Numbered from the stretch's first letter, positions 41,445-54,090 are shown. The stretch: 63,270 nucleotides of DNA from Bacillota bacterium (GCA_902363515.1 CABJAN010000020.1:1-63270), one strand, 5' to 3'. Notes: generated by a model not told the origin, from the letters alone. Program-made: numbers and translations.

Positions 41445-42497
41445 CTAAAAGTCCTCCTCAATGTATTTTCTATAAGCTCCAAATGCGGCAGGAATGGGAT
41501 ATTTCCCTTTCGATTCTTTTTTATCTACAAAGATTAAATCGCCGACTTTTTTTTCCTCTGTGGAGGCTACTTTAATAAAATATCCTTTCATATGCCATTC
41601 CACATGGGAAAAAATATGTTTTGCTTCTCCCGCCTCTGCAATGTGAAGAGGAATCAGGGACAGCTTTTTTATATAGGACAAAATTTCTTCTCTGTTAAGA
41701 TATCCTTCCTGATTTGGAAGCTCATACAAACCTGCCAGAAGTCCCTTGGAAGGACGTTTATGAATGGCAAATTCCTGACCGTTTTGAATAACCAAAACCG
41801 TCTTTTCTTCGATTTTCCGCTGTTTTTTCGGCGCCTTTTTGGGATATTCCAGAACGGTTTTGGAAGCTCTGGCTTTGCAAAACTGCGCGATAGGGCATAC
41901 CTCACATTTTGCCATTCCATTTGGCACACATACTGTTGCTCCCAGTTCCATAAGGCTCTGATTAAAGTCCCCCGGACGGTCTTTGGGCATAATTTCCCGA
42001 AGGTTTTCTTCTATTTTCCGCTTCATGGATTGTTTCAAAATATCTTCCGGATCTTCTGTAATTCTGGTAATCACCCGAAGGACATTTCCATCCACTGCCG
42101 GCTGTGGGATTCCATAAGCAATAGAAGACACTGCTCCTGCTGTATAGCTTCCGATTCCAGGCAGTTTTAACAGTTTTTCATAATCTGCAGGCAGTTTTCC
42201 TCCATATTCCTCCATGACCTGGATAGCTGCTTTCTGCATGTTTTTTACTCTGTTATAGTACCCCAGTCCTTCCCACAGTTTCAGCAAACGCTCCTGTGGG
42301 CAGGCAGCCAGGTCAGCTACTTCCGGCAACGCCTGGGTAAAGCGTGCATAATAAGCTTTTACCGCTTCTACCCTGGTCTGCTGCAGCATGATTTCTGATA
42401 TCCACACATGATATGGCGTAGGGTCCTGTCGCCACGGAAGAATTCTTTTATTCTCATCAAACCACTGTAAAAGTGGCTCTACAATCTGCTCTAACAT
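41445..42497 (-). CDS. mutY: A/G-specific adenine DNA glycosylase
   Basis: 350 residues. Removes adenine mispaired with 8-oxoguanine. Helix-hairpin-helix LLKLPGIGSYTAGAVSSIAYG, VDGNVLRV with the catalytic Asp, and the [4Fe-4S] loop C-x6-C-x2-C-x5-C (CVPNGMAKCEVCPIAQFC). The N-terminal WRQDPTPYHVWISEIMLQQT contains the catalytic Glu. The C-terminal NUDIX-like domain (about 230-350) recognises 8-oxoG. It overlaps sfsA by 7 nt. Confidence 0.96.
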   Translation of the reverse strand: MLEQIVEPLLQWFDENKRILPWRQDPTPYHVWISEIMLQQTRVEAVKAYYARFTQALPEVADLAACPQERLLKLWEGLGYYNRVKNMQKAAIQVMEEYGGKLPADYEKLLKLPGIGSYTAGAVSSIAYGIPQPAVDGNVLRVITRITEDPEDILKQSMKRKIEENLREIMPKDRPGDFNQSLMELGATVCVPNGMAKCEVCPIAQFCKARASKTVLEYPKKAPKKQRKIEEKTVLVIQNGQEFAIHKRPSKGLLAGLYELPNQEGYLNREEILSYIKKLSLIPLHIAEAGEAKHIFSHVEWHMKGYFIKVASTEEKKVGDLIFVDKKESKGKYPIPAAFGAYRKYIEEDF

Positions 42498-43213
42498 ACT
42501 GTCTCCTGTTCTTCCTCTGATTCTTCTTTTCCATTTACATAAACCCTAACAGGTTTCGCCAGATTTATCAAGTCTTTTCTTACCTGACAGGTATAAGCTA
42601 AAATATGAACACCCGCTTTTTCCGCCTCCGAAAGAGCGTTTCCAAATTCCGGATGTGTAGCATAATTGGGTTCAAAATATAAAACATCCTCCATCTGTAT
42701 AACAAACATAATATACGCTTCATATCCGTCTTTCGTACACTTACACAGCTCTTTTATATGCTTTACACCTCTCTGGGTAGGCGCGTCCGGAAAACGTACC
42801 ACACCATTTTCTTCCAGTGTTACCCCCTTTACTTCCATAAAAATTTTTCTTTCTTCTGTTTCAATGTAAAGGTCAAACCTGGAATTTCCATAAGAAACTT
42901 CCCGCTTCACCCTGGCGTCTTTTCCAAAGAGATTTCCCTGTAAAAGCCACTCTTCCACTACCTTGTTTGGAATCTGGGAATCCATATTAATGAGCCGGTT
43001 TCCCTTTTGTACTGCGATTAAATCGTATTGCGTTTTTCTGTTTGGATTGTCACTTTTTTCCAAAAAAACAGGGGCGCCGGGAACTAATAATTCCCGACAC
43101 CGCCCTGTATTTTTCACGTGACAGACCACTTCTTCCCCCTTTAACCTCACCACTGCAATAAAACGGTTGGGGCGTTTGAGAAAGACTCCTTCCTCTATAT
43201 TATGATATCTCAT
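42491..43213 (-). CDS. sfsA: SfsA family protein
   Basis: 240 residues. RPNRFIAVVRLKGEEVVCHVKNTGRCRELL is the N-terminal OB-like part (quoted in pieces: CHVKNTGRC), then SRFDLYIE and FMEVKGVTLEENGVVRFPDAPTQRG (seen as MEVKGVTLEE), which is a nuclease-like PD-(D/E)xK core. In E. coli it was named for sugar fermentation stimulation; its molecular role is not clear, and DNA binding is supported by the fold. Its stop overlaps the mutY start by 7 nt. Confidence 0.95.
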   Translation of the reverse strand: MRYHNIEEGVFLKRPNRFIAVVRLKGEEVVCHVKNTGRCRELLVPGAPVFLEKSDNPNRKTQYDLIAVQKGNRLINMDSQIPNKVVEEWLLQGNLFGKDARVKREVSYGNSRFDLYIETEERKIFMEVKGVTLEENGVVRFPDAPTQRGVKHIKELCKCTKDGYEAYIMFVIQMEDVLYFEPNYATHPEFGNALSEAEKAGVHILAYTCQVRKDLINLAKPVRVYVNGKEESEEEQETVC

Positions 43214-43234
43214 AAGTGCTGTCTCCTGCTTTTG

Positions 43235-44056
43235 TTAATCTTCTGAAAGACCCTGATAGATTTCCCTGACACTTTGAAAAATATACGTTGGTTTTACCTC
43301 GCCATTCTGAATATCCTCCATGGAGGCTTCCCCTGATAAAACACAGATCGTATCTACCCCGGCCCTTTCACCGGTTTTAATATCTGTGTACAGACGGTCT
43401 CCTACAATCACGGCTTCTTCAGGACGTTTGTTTCGTTTCTTCAATACACAGTTTACCATAATCGGCTCTGGTTTTCCAATAAAAAATGGCTCTTTCCCTG
43501 TGGCATTTTTTAACATGATACTCATGGAGCCACAGTCCGGAATATAACCAAAGCTTACCGGACAGACTAAATCCGGATTCGTTGCCAGATACGCCACATC
43601 CTTTCCCAGCATGATACAGGTATTGCGGATTTTCTCAGAGGTGTTTTCCGTATCAAAGCCCAGCAGAACCACGGTTGCCCGGTCATCTGCTTCTGTTACC
43701 ACCTCAATGCCTGCCTGGCGAAGTTCCTGTACCAGGGAGGCTGTTCCCATACAATAAACCACCTGTCCCGGATACTGCTCCTGAAGATACATGGCAGTTG
43801 CCTGGCTGGACGTATAAAAATTTTCCTTATCTGCCTGAATCCCCATTTTTCTTACTTTTTCCACATAGTCCTCCACTGATTTGGAAGAATTATTGGTAAT
43901 AAAAATGTATTCTCCGCCCTGAGCCCGAATCGTATCCAGAAAATCTAAGGTGCCATCAAAAATTTCATTTTCGTTATAAATGGTTCCGTCCATGTCTAAG
44001 AGATATAATGTTTTTTCTTTTAATTTCTCTGCATTTTTCCCTGTATAATCCAGCAT
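43235..44056 (-). CDS. HAD-IIA phosphatase (NagD/p-nitrophenylphosphatase type)
   Basis: 273 residues from MLDYTGKNAEKL. Motif I LYLLDMDGTIYNEN with the nucleophile Asp, motif II FITNNSSKS, a C2-type cap, motif III Lys in FIGKPEPIM, and motif IV VIVGDRLYTDIKTG. AAGGAG is 7 nt before the ATG at 44056. It lies in the glycerol-3-phosphate operon, so glycerol phosphate or phosphoglycolate is a plausible substrate, and it may return glycerol from excess glycerol 3-phosphate. Confidence 0.92.
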   Translation of the reverse strand: MLDYTGKNAEKLKEKTLYLLDMDGTIYNENEIFDGTLDFLDTIRAQGGEYIFITNNSSKSVEDYVEKVRKMGIQADKENFYTSSQATAMYLQEQYPGQVVYCMGTASLVQELRQAGIEVVTEADDRATVVLLGFDTENTSEKIRNTCIMLGKDVAYLATNPDLVCPVSFGYIPDCGSMSIMLKNATGKEPFFIGKPEPIMVNCVLKKRNKRPEEAVIVGDRLYTDIKTGERAGVDTICVLSGEASMEDIQNGEVKPTYIFQSVREIYQGLSED

Positions 44057-44066
44057 GTGTTTCTCC

Positions 44067-44432
44067 TTATCCAGCCTGTACATTTCTGGTAGCCACTAAA
44101 TCCACTCCTGTATGGCAAAGGTCTTTTACCACTGCCTCACCTATTGCTATGGGAGCTTTTACTTCTATGGATTTCAGTGCTTCTGCACATTCTTTTATCT
44201 TTTCTTTTGGAATCGCAGAAGCTGTTTTTACAGAAACAACCGGCATCACCCCGCCGTTTACACGCACACTGGAAGTAAGCATACGAACCGGCGCTGTCAC
44301 CTCTTTTTCTGCATATTCCTTCCCTTTTGGACAGGTATTTCCTTCTACTTTTATCACTTTTTTCTGCTCTAAAGTCACCGTAAGCCCACATCCCAAAGGG
44401 CAGTTGATACAGATTAATTCTCTTGTTTCCAT
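44067..44432 (-). CDS. DUF1667 family protein
   Basis: 121 residues with an N-terminal four-Cys pattern (LICINCPLGCGLTV, then GNTCPKGKEYAEKE), typical of DUF1667, where it would bind one Fe-S cluster or zinc. The rest is a mixed alpha/beta domain with VRMLTSSVRVNGG. In Clostridia it is the third part of a membrane-associated glycerol-3-phosphate oxidation system with a GlpA-like and a GlpB-like flavoprotein, as here. It overlaps the flavoprotein gene by 19 nt. Confidence 0.92.
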   Translation of the reverse strand: METRELICINCPLGCGLTVTLEQKKVIKVEGNTCPKGKEYAEKEVTAPVRMLTSSVRVNGGVMPVVSVKTASAIPKEKIKECAEALKSIEVKAPIAIGEAVVKDLCHTGVDLVATRNVQAG

Positions 44433-45721
44433 TCTTCTGCCTCCTCTATTTTCATAACAATTTTATCCAATTCCCCTGCTGCTGTCAAATCCGATTTTTT
44501 CAATATTACCTGTTCCATCTCTCCAGGAGCCAGCTTTCTTTTCTTCTTATGAATGATTCGTTTTTCTCCTACATACACACTGATATATACGTCCCGGTAA
44601 ACAGCTCCTACCCGGAATCGTACTGTCAGTTTCTCCTCCATATGCTCTGGCCTTATAAGCTGTGGCACACTGTAACGAATGCCTCCCTTGGTCTCAACGG
44701 AAATGCCAGGAGCATCCTTTTTCTGCTCATCCTGCTCCTCCCATCTGCGAATATACTCTACTGCATGGCTTCCGGCCTTTGCCGCTTCTTCAGAAACATA
44801 GTCCACCAAATCATGAACATGCAGTACGTTTCCACAGGCAAATACCCCTGGGATATTGGTCTCCAGACTCTCATTTACCACAGGTCCGGAGGTAATTCGC
44901 GACAATGCTACTCCCATATTTCCTGACAGTTCATTCTCTGGAATCAGCCCACAGGATAACAAAAGAGTATCACAGGAATAAAATTCTTCAGTTCCCGGTA
45001 TAGGCTTTCTATTTTCATCTACCTGTGCCAGGGTAACACCGGCGACACGTTCCTTTCCCTGAATATCCACCACTGTATGGCTTAGTTTTAAAGGAATCTG
45101 AAAGTCTTCCAGACATTGCACAATGTTTCTCTGAAGGCCGCCGGAATAAGGCATGAGTTCTGCCACAACTTTTACTTTTGCGCCCTCCAGAGTCATTCTC
45201 CTGGCCATAATGAGGCCAATATCACCGGAGCCCAGAATCACCACTTCCCGTCCGGGCATATACCCTTCCATATTCACCAGTCTCTGGGCGGTTCCTGCTG
45301 TATAAATCCCGGCCGGACGGTATCCCGGAATATTAAGAGCGCCTCTTGGACGCTCCCTGCATCCCATAGCCAGAATCACTGCCTTTGTCCGCAAAAACAG
45401 CAGTCCCTCATCCCGGTTCATGGCAGTAACAACTTTCTCTCTGCTCTCCTGTGTAATATCTAATACCATGGTATTCAGTTTATAAGGCACTTCGTATTCT
45501 TTTGCCTGGTCAATAAAACGCTGCGCATATTCCGGTCCTGTAAGCTCTTCCTGAAACGTATGAAGACCAAATCCATTATGAATACACTGGTTCAAAATCC
45601 CTCCCAGCTCCCGGTCACGTTCTAAAATCAGAACCTTTTCGATTCCCTGTTTTTTTGCAGAAACTGCTGCTGCCAGTCCGGCAGGACCTCCCCCAATAAC
45701 AATTAAATCATATCTTATCAT
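44414..45721 (-). CDS. FAD-dependent oxidoreductase of the glycerol-3-phosphate operon
   Basis: 435 residues from MIRYDLIVIGGGPAGLAAA. Pyridine nucleotide-disulfide oxidoreductase fold with FAD-binding GGGPAGLA and ILERDRELGGIL, NAD-binding VILGSGDIGLIMARR, and PGVFACGNVLHVHDLVDYV at the FAD C-terminal motif. A redox Cys pair of thioredoxin reductase type is missing. GGAGG is 9 nt before the ATG at 45721. With the GlpA-like partner and DUF1667 it likely moves electrons from glycerol 3-phosphate to NAD or a quinone-like carrier. Confidence 0.9.
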   Translation of the reverse strand: MIRYDLIVIGGGPAGLAAAVSAKKQGIEKVLILERDRELGGILNQCIHNGFGLHTFQEELTGPEYAQRFIDQAKEYEVPYKLNTMVLDITQESREKVVTAMNRDEGLLFLRTKAVILAMGCRERPRGALNIPGYRPAGIYTAGTAQRLVNMEGYMPGREVVILGSGDIGLIMARRMTLEGAKVKVVAELMPYSGGLQRNIVQCLEDFQIPLKLSHTVVDIQGKERVAGVTLAQVDENRKPIPGTEEFYSCDTLLLSCGLIPENELSGNMGVALSRITSGPVVNESLETNIPGVFACGNVLHVHDLVDYVSEEAAKAGSHAVEYIRRWEEQDEQKKDAPGISVETKGGIRYSVPQLIRPEHMEEKLTVRFRVGAVYRDVYISVYVGEKRIIHKKKRKLAPGEMEQVILKKSDLTAAGELDKIVMKIEEAEEWKQEN

Positions 45722-45740
45722 GATGCTTTCCTCCATCCTT

Positions 45741-47180
45741 TCAAATGAACTCTTCCTTTATGACACCTGTAAGCAGATTAGAAGCTCCTCCTGCTTTTGT
45801 TAATTCTAATGGGGATTTACCCAGCTCTCTTGCCAGTATTTCCATGGTTCTGGGTGAGCAGAAACCGGACTGGCATCTTCCCATTCCTGCCCTGGTTCTG
45901 CGTTTCACACCATCCAGTGATTTCGCTCCCAAAGGTCTTCGGATTGCATTTAAAATCTCCCCTTCTGTAACGGTTTCACAGCGGCAAATCACATTTCCAT
46001 AAGCCGGATCTTCTGCAATCAGCGCCTGTATTTCCTCTTTTGATGCCTCTGCTATACAGGGAATATCCTTTCTTGTGTTCTGGAAATCTGCTTTCTTTTT
46101 TGCTCCTGCTTTTTGGCTGATTTCCTCTGCCAGATACAAGCCAATGGCAGGGGCACTGGAAAGCCCCGGTGACTCAATTCCCGCTGCATCAAAAAATCCA
46201 GGCGCATCCTCTGGTTCTCCTAATACAAAGTCCCCGCCAGCCTCTGTAGCCCGAAGCCCTGCAAAAGAAGTGATAGTCATATGCAGCGGAATATTTTTTG
46301 CACTGACTCTTGCCTGTTTGGATAATTTTTCGATTCCATGTGCTGTAGTCTGAACACCCTCTTTATCTGAAATATCCTCAGCAGTAGGCCCTGCCAGAAG
46401 ATTTCCATGAACAGTAGGTGTAATCAAAACTCCTTTTCCCATGGCAGTTGGAAGCTGGAAAATCGTATGGGAAACAAAGCTTCCTGCCTTTTTATCCATA
46501 AGACAATACTCCCCTTTTCTCGGTGTAATAGAGAGTTTTTTCCTGCTGACCATATTGTGGAAAGCATCTGCATAAACCCCCGCTGCATTTACAACAAAAG
46601 AAGTCTCAAACACACCTTTATTGGTCTGAACCACATAACCTTTTCCACATTTTTTTATGTTTTCTACCTGTGTATTAAACTGAAATTCTACCCCATTTAC
46701 ATTGGCATTTTCCGCCAGGGCAATGGTTAGTTTAAAGGGACATACAATGCCGCCTGTAGGCGCATAAAGCATCGCTTTTACCTCTCTGGACAGATTGGGC
46801 TCCATTTCCCAGATTCTTTCTCCTGAAATAATTTCCAGTCCCTGAACCCCGTTTTCTTCTCCTTTTTCCTTTAATGCCTGAAGCCTTGGCAAATCCTCCA
46901 AAGAAAAGCATAAAACAAGAGAACCGTTTCTCTTATATGGAAAATCCAGCTCTTTAGAAAGCGCTTCCATCCGTTTGCTTCCCTCTACATTCATCTTCGC
47001 TTTTAATGTTCCCGGTTTTGCATCAAAACCCGCATGGACAATGGCGCTGTTTGCCTTTGAGGTACCACAGCACACATCTTCCTCCTTTTCCAGAACTACT
47101 GTCTTTAATTCATACCTGGATAATTCTCTTGCAATAGCACTTCCAATTACACCTGCTCCGATTACAACAACATCATACAT
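45741..47180 (-). CDS. glpA: glycerol-3-phosphate dehydrogenase-like flavoprotein (GlpA type)
   Basis: 479 residues from MYDVVVIGAGVIGSAIARELS. DAO-type FAD fold (about 1-365), with CCGTSKANSAIVHAGFDAKP near the flavin and the substrate-loop TRGPR-like segment replaced by FAGLRATEAGGDF. A C-terminal BFD-like [2Fe-2S] domain has CRCETVTEGE and CQSGFC. Anaerobic type. I prefer the third ATG (47180), 7 nt behind GGAAG. Preceded by a large hairpin terminator (47205-47260) and by glpP. Confidence 0.92.
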   Translation of the reverse strand: MYDVVVIGAGVIGSAIARELSRYELKTVVLEKEEDVCCGTSKANSAIVHAGFDAKPGTLKAKMNVEGSKRMEALSKELDFPYKRNGSLVLCFSLEDLPRLQALKEKGEENGVQGLEIISGERIWEMEPNLSREVKAMLYAPTGGIVCPFKLTIALAENANVNGVEFQFNTQVENIKKCGKGYVVQTNKGVFETSFVVNAAGVYADAFHNMVSRKKLSITPRKGEYCLMDKKAGSFVSHTIFQLPTAMGKGVLITPTVHGNLLAGPTAEDISDKEGVQTTAHGIEKLSKQARVSAKNIPLHMTITSFAGLRATEAGGDFVLGEPEDAPGFFDAAGIESPGLSSAPAIGLYLAEEISQKAGAKKKADFQNTRKDIPCIAEASKEEIQALIAEDPAYGNVICRCETVTEGEILNAIRRPLGAKSLDGVKRRTRAGMGRCQSGFCSPRTMEILARELGKSPLELTKAGGASNLLTGVIKEEFI

Positions 47181-47204
47181 CATCATACTTCCTTTCTTTT
47201 TCTA

Positions 47205-47260
47205 TAAAAAAGACAAAGGGGAAGAAACATGAACACCTCCATGTTTTTTCCGCTTTGTCT
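47205..47260 (-). terminator. intra-operon terminator, candidate GlpP antitermination target
   Basis: On the minus strand a 21-bp stem with two mismatches (outer 8 bp AGACAAAG/CTTTGTCT), loop GAGGTGTT, and directly behind it six T (plus-strand A run 47206-47210 plus). It lies 25 nt upstream of the glpA start and 30 nt behind glpP. The position matches the leader terminators at which GlpP of Bacillus acts when glycerol 3-phosphate is bound. Confidence 0.8.
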
Positions 47261-47289
47261 CCATTCTCCAGCGTCTCTTTTTTCTCTTT

Positions 47290-47856
47290 TTACATAAACC
47301 ACACTGCCTGATTGGTTGTAGATATGGATACTGCGCCTGCGCTTAATGCAGCCATAATATCCTCTTTATCTGAAATCAGCCCTCCTGCAATCACCGGAAC
47401 CCTGCTGTTTTGACAAATCCTGCGGGTTATCTTAGGCATAACACCAGGCAGTACCTCAATCATATCCGGATGTACGCTTTCTGTCTGTCTCTCAATACTG
47501 TCAAAAGCAATCGAATCAATAACAAAAAAACGCATAATAGCAAAAAGCCCTTCTTCCTTTGCCTGTCTGATGACCGCCGGTTTAGTAGAAATAATCCCAT
47601 CTGCATGTGTGACAGCTTTCAAATATGTCACTGCAATCTCCCTGCTGCTTAATCCTGTAATTAAATCAAGATGAACCATCACAGTCTTTCCGGCCTTTTT
47701 CAACCGGCTTACAATATCACCAATGCTGCAAATGTCTCCATACAGAACAAACACAATCTGAATCTCTGAATGAATGCATTTTCTCAGCCCTTCTTCATCC
47801 TTAATAGCTGCAATGACCGGACAATCTTCAAATTCTTCCATACATCTGTGACTCAT
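47290..47856 (-). CDS. glpP: glycerol-3-phosphate responsive antiterminator
   Basis: 188 residues. VIAAIKDEEGLRKCI, IVFVLYGDICSIGDIV, VMVHLDLITGLSSRE and IEVLPGVMPKI, then PVIAGGLISDKEDIM are the conserved blocks of GlpP, a TIM-barrel protein that binds glycerol 3-phosphate and the leader mRNA to allow read-through. Full length compared with the Bacillus protein (192). It is encoded upstream of the operon it would control, with a strong promoter (47965-47993) and a hairpin in its own leader. The SD is AAGGGG. Confidence 0.95.
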   Translation of the reverse strand: MSHRCMEEFEDCPVIAAIKDEEGLRKCIHSEIQIVFVLYGDICSIGDIVSRLKKAGKTVMVHLDLITGLSSREIAVTYLKAVTHADGIISTKPAVIRQAKEEGLFAIMRFFVIDSIAFDSIERQTESVHPDMIEVLPGVMPKITRRICQNSRVPVIAGGLISDKEDIMAALSAGAVSISTTNQAVWFM

Positions 47857-47908
47857 ACGCTTCCCCTTTTTCTGCTTCTCTCTTCTGTTTCCTGTCAGGC
47901 AAAGAATA

Positions 47909-47951
47909 AGACAAGACCAAAAGACCGCCGCTGCAGTCTCTGTTCTTGTCT
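47909..47951 (-). promoter_or_regulatory. leader hairpin upstream of glpP
   Basis: AGACAAGA (47909-47916) and its complement (47944-47951) form the base of an imperfect 16-bp stem in the leader. No strong T-run follows, only TATTCTTT. The base stem shares AGACAA with the hairpin at 47205-47260, so it is a second candidate GlpP binding site. Confidence 0.5.
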
Positions 47952-47964
47952 CTTGCTCTTCTTT

Positions 47965-47993
47965 ATTATACTACAGGAATTTTCCGGTTGCAA
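47965..47993 (-). promoter_or_regulatory. sigma-A promoter of the glpP operon
   Basis: Reading left: TTGCAA (47988-47993), 17-bp spacer, perfect TATAAT (47965-47970). The leader is about 100 nt and contains the hairpin at 47909-47951. Confidence 0.85.
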
Positions 47994-48019
47994 GAAAATC
48001 CCTGTAAAATTCCTGCATA

Positions 48020-49432
48020 TTATCTGTAAAAACAAACAATAGGACATCCTGCTTCTATACTTTCGTAGAACTTTCCCGCAAAAGAAACCGGAAGATTAAT
48101 ACAGCCATGAGAACCGCTATACAGATAAATGCTACCGCCAAATTTCCATCTCCAGTCAGCATCATGAAGACCGATTCCTCCATTAAAGGGCATCCAGTAG
48201 TCTACAGGGGACTCATAGTCATAACTTCCATCAGGATTCGGCGCCGGGCGCAGCACCTGGTCTCTTTGTTTGTAATAAAGATAATAGGTTCCTCCAGGTG
48301 TTCTCCTGTCTGCATTGTAATAAGTACCAGAAACAAAATCCGTATCCATAATCATGGTTCCATCTTTGTAGTACCAAAGATGCTGCGCTGTCAAATCAAG
48401 CTCCACATAAGTATTGCCAATGTCATTTTCTGCATAGGCAACGCCAGCTCTGGCATATATTGGCTCTCTTACAGTATTTGCATGGGACTGGATATCTGCA
48501 AGAAGCTGCCTGCACTCTTTTTCCGTGTCAATCAGAAAGCCATAGCTTCCTCCATCTACCTGTACAGGCTGTCCTGTGGTAGTGCTGGTAATGGTTCTGG
48601 AACGTCCCACCGTGTTATATTTTTCACTTAAAGCATTTACATACGCTCTTATGTTCTTTTGTAAATTTGGGATATTCTCTACATAATTACCAGCCTCATC
48701 ATAAGTCATCCAGTCCTTTACAACCATGCCGTCTAACAGCTCTTTTTTATCCCCAAAGGTATACGTTACTGTAACAGCCGCACAACTGTTCCATACCTCC
48801 TGCTGATGTTTCAGCGTAGCATCTTCCTTTGTTACAGAAGGCATTTGATAGACTCCTGCCTCTTCTGCAGACCATTTTCTCTCACTTTTTTCTACTGCTG
48901 ATTTTACTGTTTCTATCACTGCTTCTTTATTTAAAGCTGTGCCAGTTGTTTCATCTTTTATTACAAATTGATTATTCTCAAAGGCAATATAAGCATTGGT
49001 GGGAGGCGCCATATTTCCGTCCTGCATAGGCTCCAGCGTTTCTAATTTTCCCTTCAATTTCTCTGCATCAAATTGAATCTCTTCTTCTGCCTGATACTCT
49101 CTTTTCTGACCCAAAACACCTGTTATCCACAAGAATGTATTCTGTTTTTCCTGTAATTTCGCAATACTTCCATCCGGCACATATTGATACGCAATCTCAC
49201 TTCCCTGAATCGTTTCCTTCTTGTCCTCTTTAAAAAGAAGTTCCAGAGAATAATCTTCTACATTTTTTCTGATTCTTTCTTCCGTTTCCTTTGCTGTCAG
49301 ATTTCCACAGTCCATTCCATTAATGGAAGTTCCCGGAAAAAATTTATCTTTATAATAAAATGTGCCCGCGCCATATGCAATTCCCAGTGCTAAAACAACC
49401 ACCGTACATCCTATGACAAATTTCTTTTTCAT
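48020..49432 (-). CDS. L,D-transpeptidase (YkuD) with two peptidoglycan-binding domains
   Basis: 470 residues from MKKKFVIGCTVVVLALG; a membrane anchor at about 4-26. A GINGMDCGNLTAKE-like start (GTSINGMDCGNLT) and the central part are two VanW/PG_binding_4-type domains (about 45-320). The YkuD domain begins YVELDLTAQHLWYY, has FVSGTYYNADRRTPGG, and holds the catalytic site SGSHGCINLP with Cys near residue 450. It makes 3-3 crosslinks in the meso-DAP peptidoglycan indicated by MurE. The first ATG (49456) is less likely than 49432. Alone, with its own promoter region upstream. Confidence 0.93.
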   Translation of the reverse strand: MKKKFVIGCTVVVLALGIAYGAGTFYYKDKFFPGTSINGMDCGNLTAKETEERIRKNVEDYSLELLFKEDKKETIQGSEIAYQYVPDGSIAKLQEKQNTFLWITGVLGQKREYQAEEEIQFDAEKLKGKLETLEPMQDGNMAPPTNAYIAFENNQFVIKDETTGTALNKEAVIETVKSAVEKSERKWSAEEAGVYQMPSVTKEDATLKHQQEVWNSCAAVTVTYTFGDKKELLDGMVVKDWMTYDEAGNYVENIPNLQKNIRAYVNALSEKYNTVGRSRTITSTTTGQPVQVDGGSYGFLIDTEKECRQLLADIQSHANTVREPIYARAGVAYAENDIGNTYVELDLTAQHLWYYKDGTMIMDTDFVSGTYYNADRRTPGGTYYLYYKQRDQVLRPAPNPDGSYDYESPVDYWMPFNGGIGLHDADWRWKFGGSIYLYSGSHGCINLPVSFAGKFYESIEAGCPIVCFYR

Positions 49433-49617
49433 TCTATAAAACCCCTGTCTTCTCAATATTTTCCATAATAACTATGGGCTATTATAGCATATTTTTCCCC
49501 GAAACCAAGAAAAAATCAGAAACCTAACAAAAAATTAAGAACTTTGTCATATTTAAAATAATTTTGTTGAATTTATGTGGAATTGGTTTACAGCTTTCAG
49601 AAAGAACTGGAACTTTT

Positions 49618-53162
<3,545 letters not shown>

Positions 53163-53187
53163 TTTACTTCTCCAATTTCTATATTTA

Positions 53188-54090
53188 TCAGCCTTTTACA
53201 GCACCAATCATAACACCTTTTTCAAAATATTTTTGAATAAATGGATAGACACATAGAATCGGTACGGTAGATACAATAATTGCAGCATATTTCACCTGAT
53301 CTGCAAACATCTGTCCATAACCTCCGGCTCCTGCGCCTGTACCATTTGCAAAAGCTTCATTCAAAAGAAGAATGCTTCTTAATACAATCTGTAAAGGATC
53401 GTTAGCATTATTACTGTTAAACATCAAAGCATTAAAGAAATCATTCCAGTGGTATACCGCATAGTATAAAATCAAAACTGCAATTACTGCTTTCGACAAG
53501 GGTAACACCACAGAAAAGAAATATTTAAAATGGGAACATCCGTCAATCACTGCAGCTTCGTATAAATCATTTGGTATTGAACTCTCAATAAAGGTTCTTG
53601 CTATAATCAGATTATAAGTATTTACTAATACCATAACCACTAAGATGGTTTTTGTACTGATCAATCCAAGAGAACTAACCGTCATGTAAAGCGGAACCAG
53701 TCCACCATTAAAGAACATCGTAAACACAAAATAAAACATAATTTTCCCACGGCCTTTAAAATCCGGTCTGGACAAAGCATACGCTGCCGGCATAGTCACT
53801 GCCATATTTAAGGTTGTTCCCACAACCACATAAAAAATAGTATTTAAATATCCTTTCCAGATACGGGCATCCTGAATAATCTGCTGAAATCCATAAAAAT
53901 TAATATCCTTAGGCCAGAAAATTACTTTTCCCTGATTTACTAAATTGGAATTGCTGATTGAAGCAATAATGACAAACCAAAGTGGATACACAATAATAAT
54001 AAAAGTAATAATACTAAGAATCAGCACTACTGCTCCAAAAACTCTGTCAGCTACTGATTTTTCTTTTATCTGATTCATTCTTTTTGCCAT
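53188..54090 (-). CDS. carbohydrate ABC transporter permease (LplC/YtcP type)
   Basis: 300 residues with six membrane segments, the first at about 17-40. The cytoplasmic loop EAA motif is DLYEAAVIDGCSHFKYFFSVVLPLSKAV (EAAxxDGxxxxxxFxxIxLP). LNTIFYVVVGTTLNMAVTMPAAYALSRP is the N-terminal coupling part. It starts 10 nt behind its partner permease. LplC-type pairs usually import oligosaccharides. The ATPase is not encoded in the operon and is probably an MsmX-type shared one. Confidence 0.95.
   Translation of the reverse strand: MAKRMNQIKEKSVADRVFGAVVLILSIITFIIIVYPLWFVIIASISNSNLVNQGKVIFWPKDINFYGFQQIIQDARIWKGYLNTIFYVVVGTTLNMAVTMPAAYALSRPDFKGRGKIMFYFVFTMFFNGGLVPLYMTVSSLGLISTKTILVVMVLVNTYNLIIARTFIESSIPNDLYEAAVIDGCSHFKYFFSVVLPLSKAVIAVLILYYAVYHWNDFFNALMFNSNNANDPLQIVLRSILLLNEAFANGTGAGAGGYGQMFADQVKYAAIIVSTVPILCVYPFIQKYFEKGVMIGAVKG

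Noticed and set aside
41592..42170. 192-codon open frame on the plus strand over mutY
   Set aside because: Antisense to the glycosylase domain with HhH and Fe-S motifs intact; no SD.
48107..48631. 174-codon open frame on the plus strand over the L,D-transpeptidase gene
   Set aside because: Antisense to the YkuD domain; no SD and no recognisable motif.
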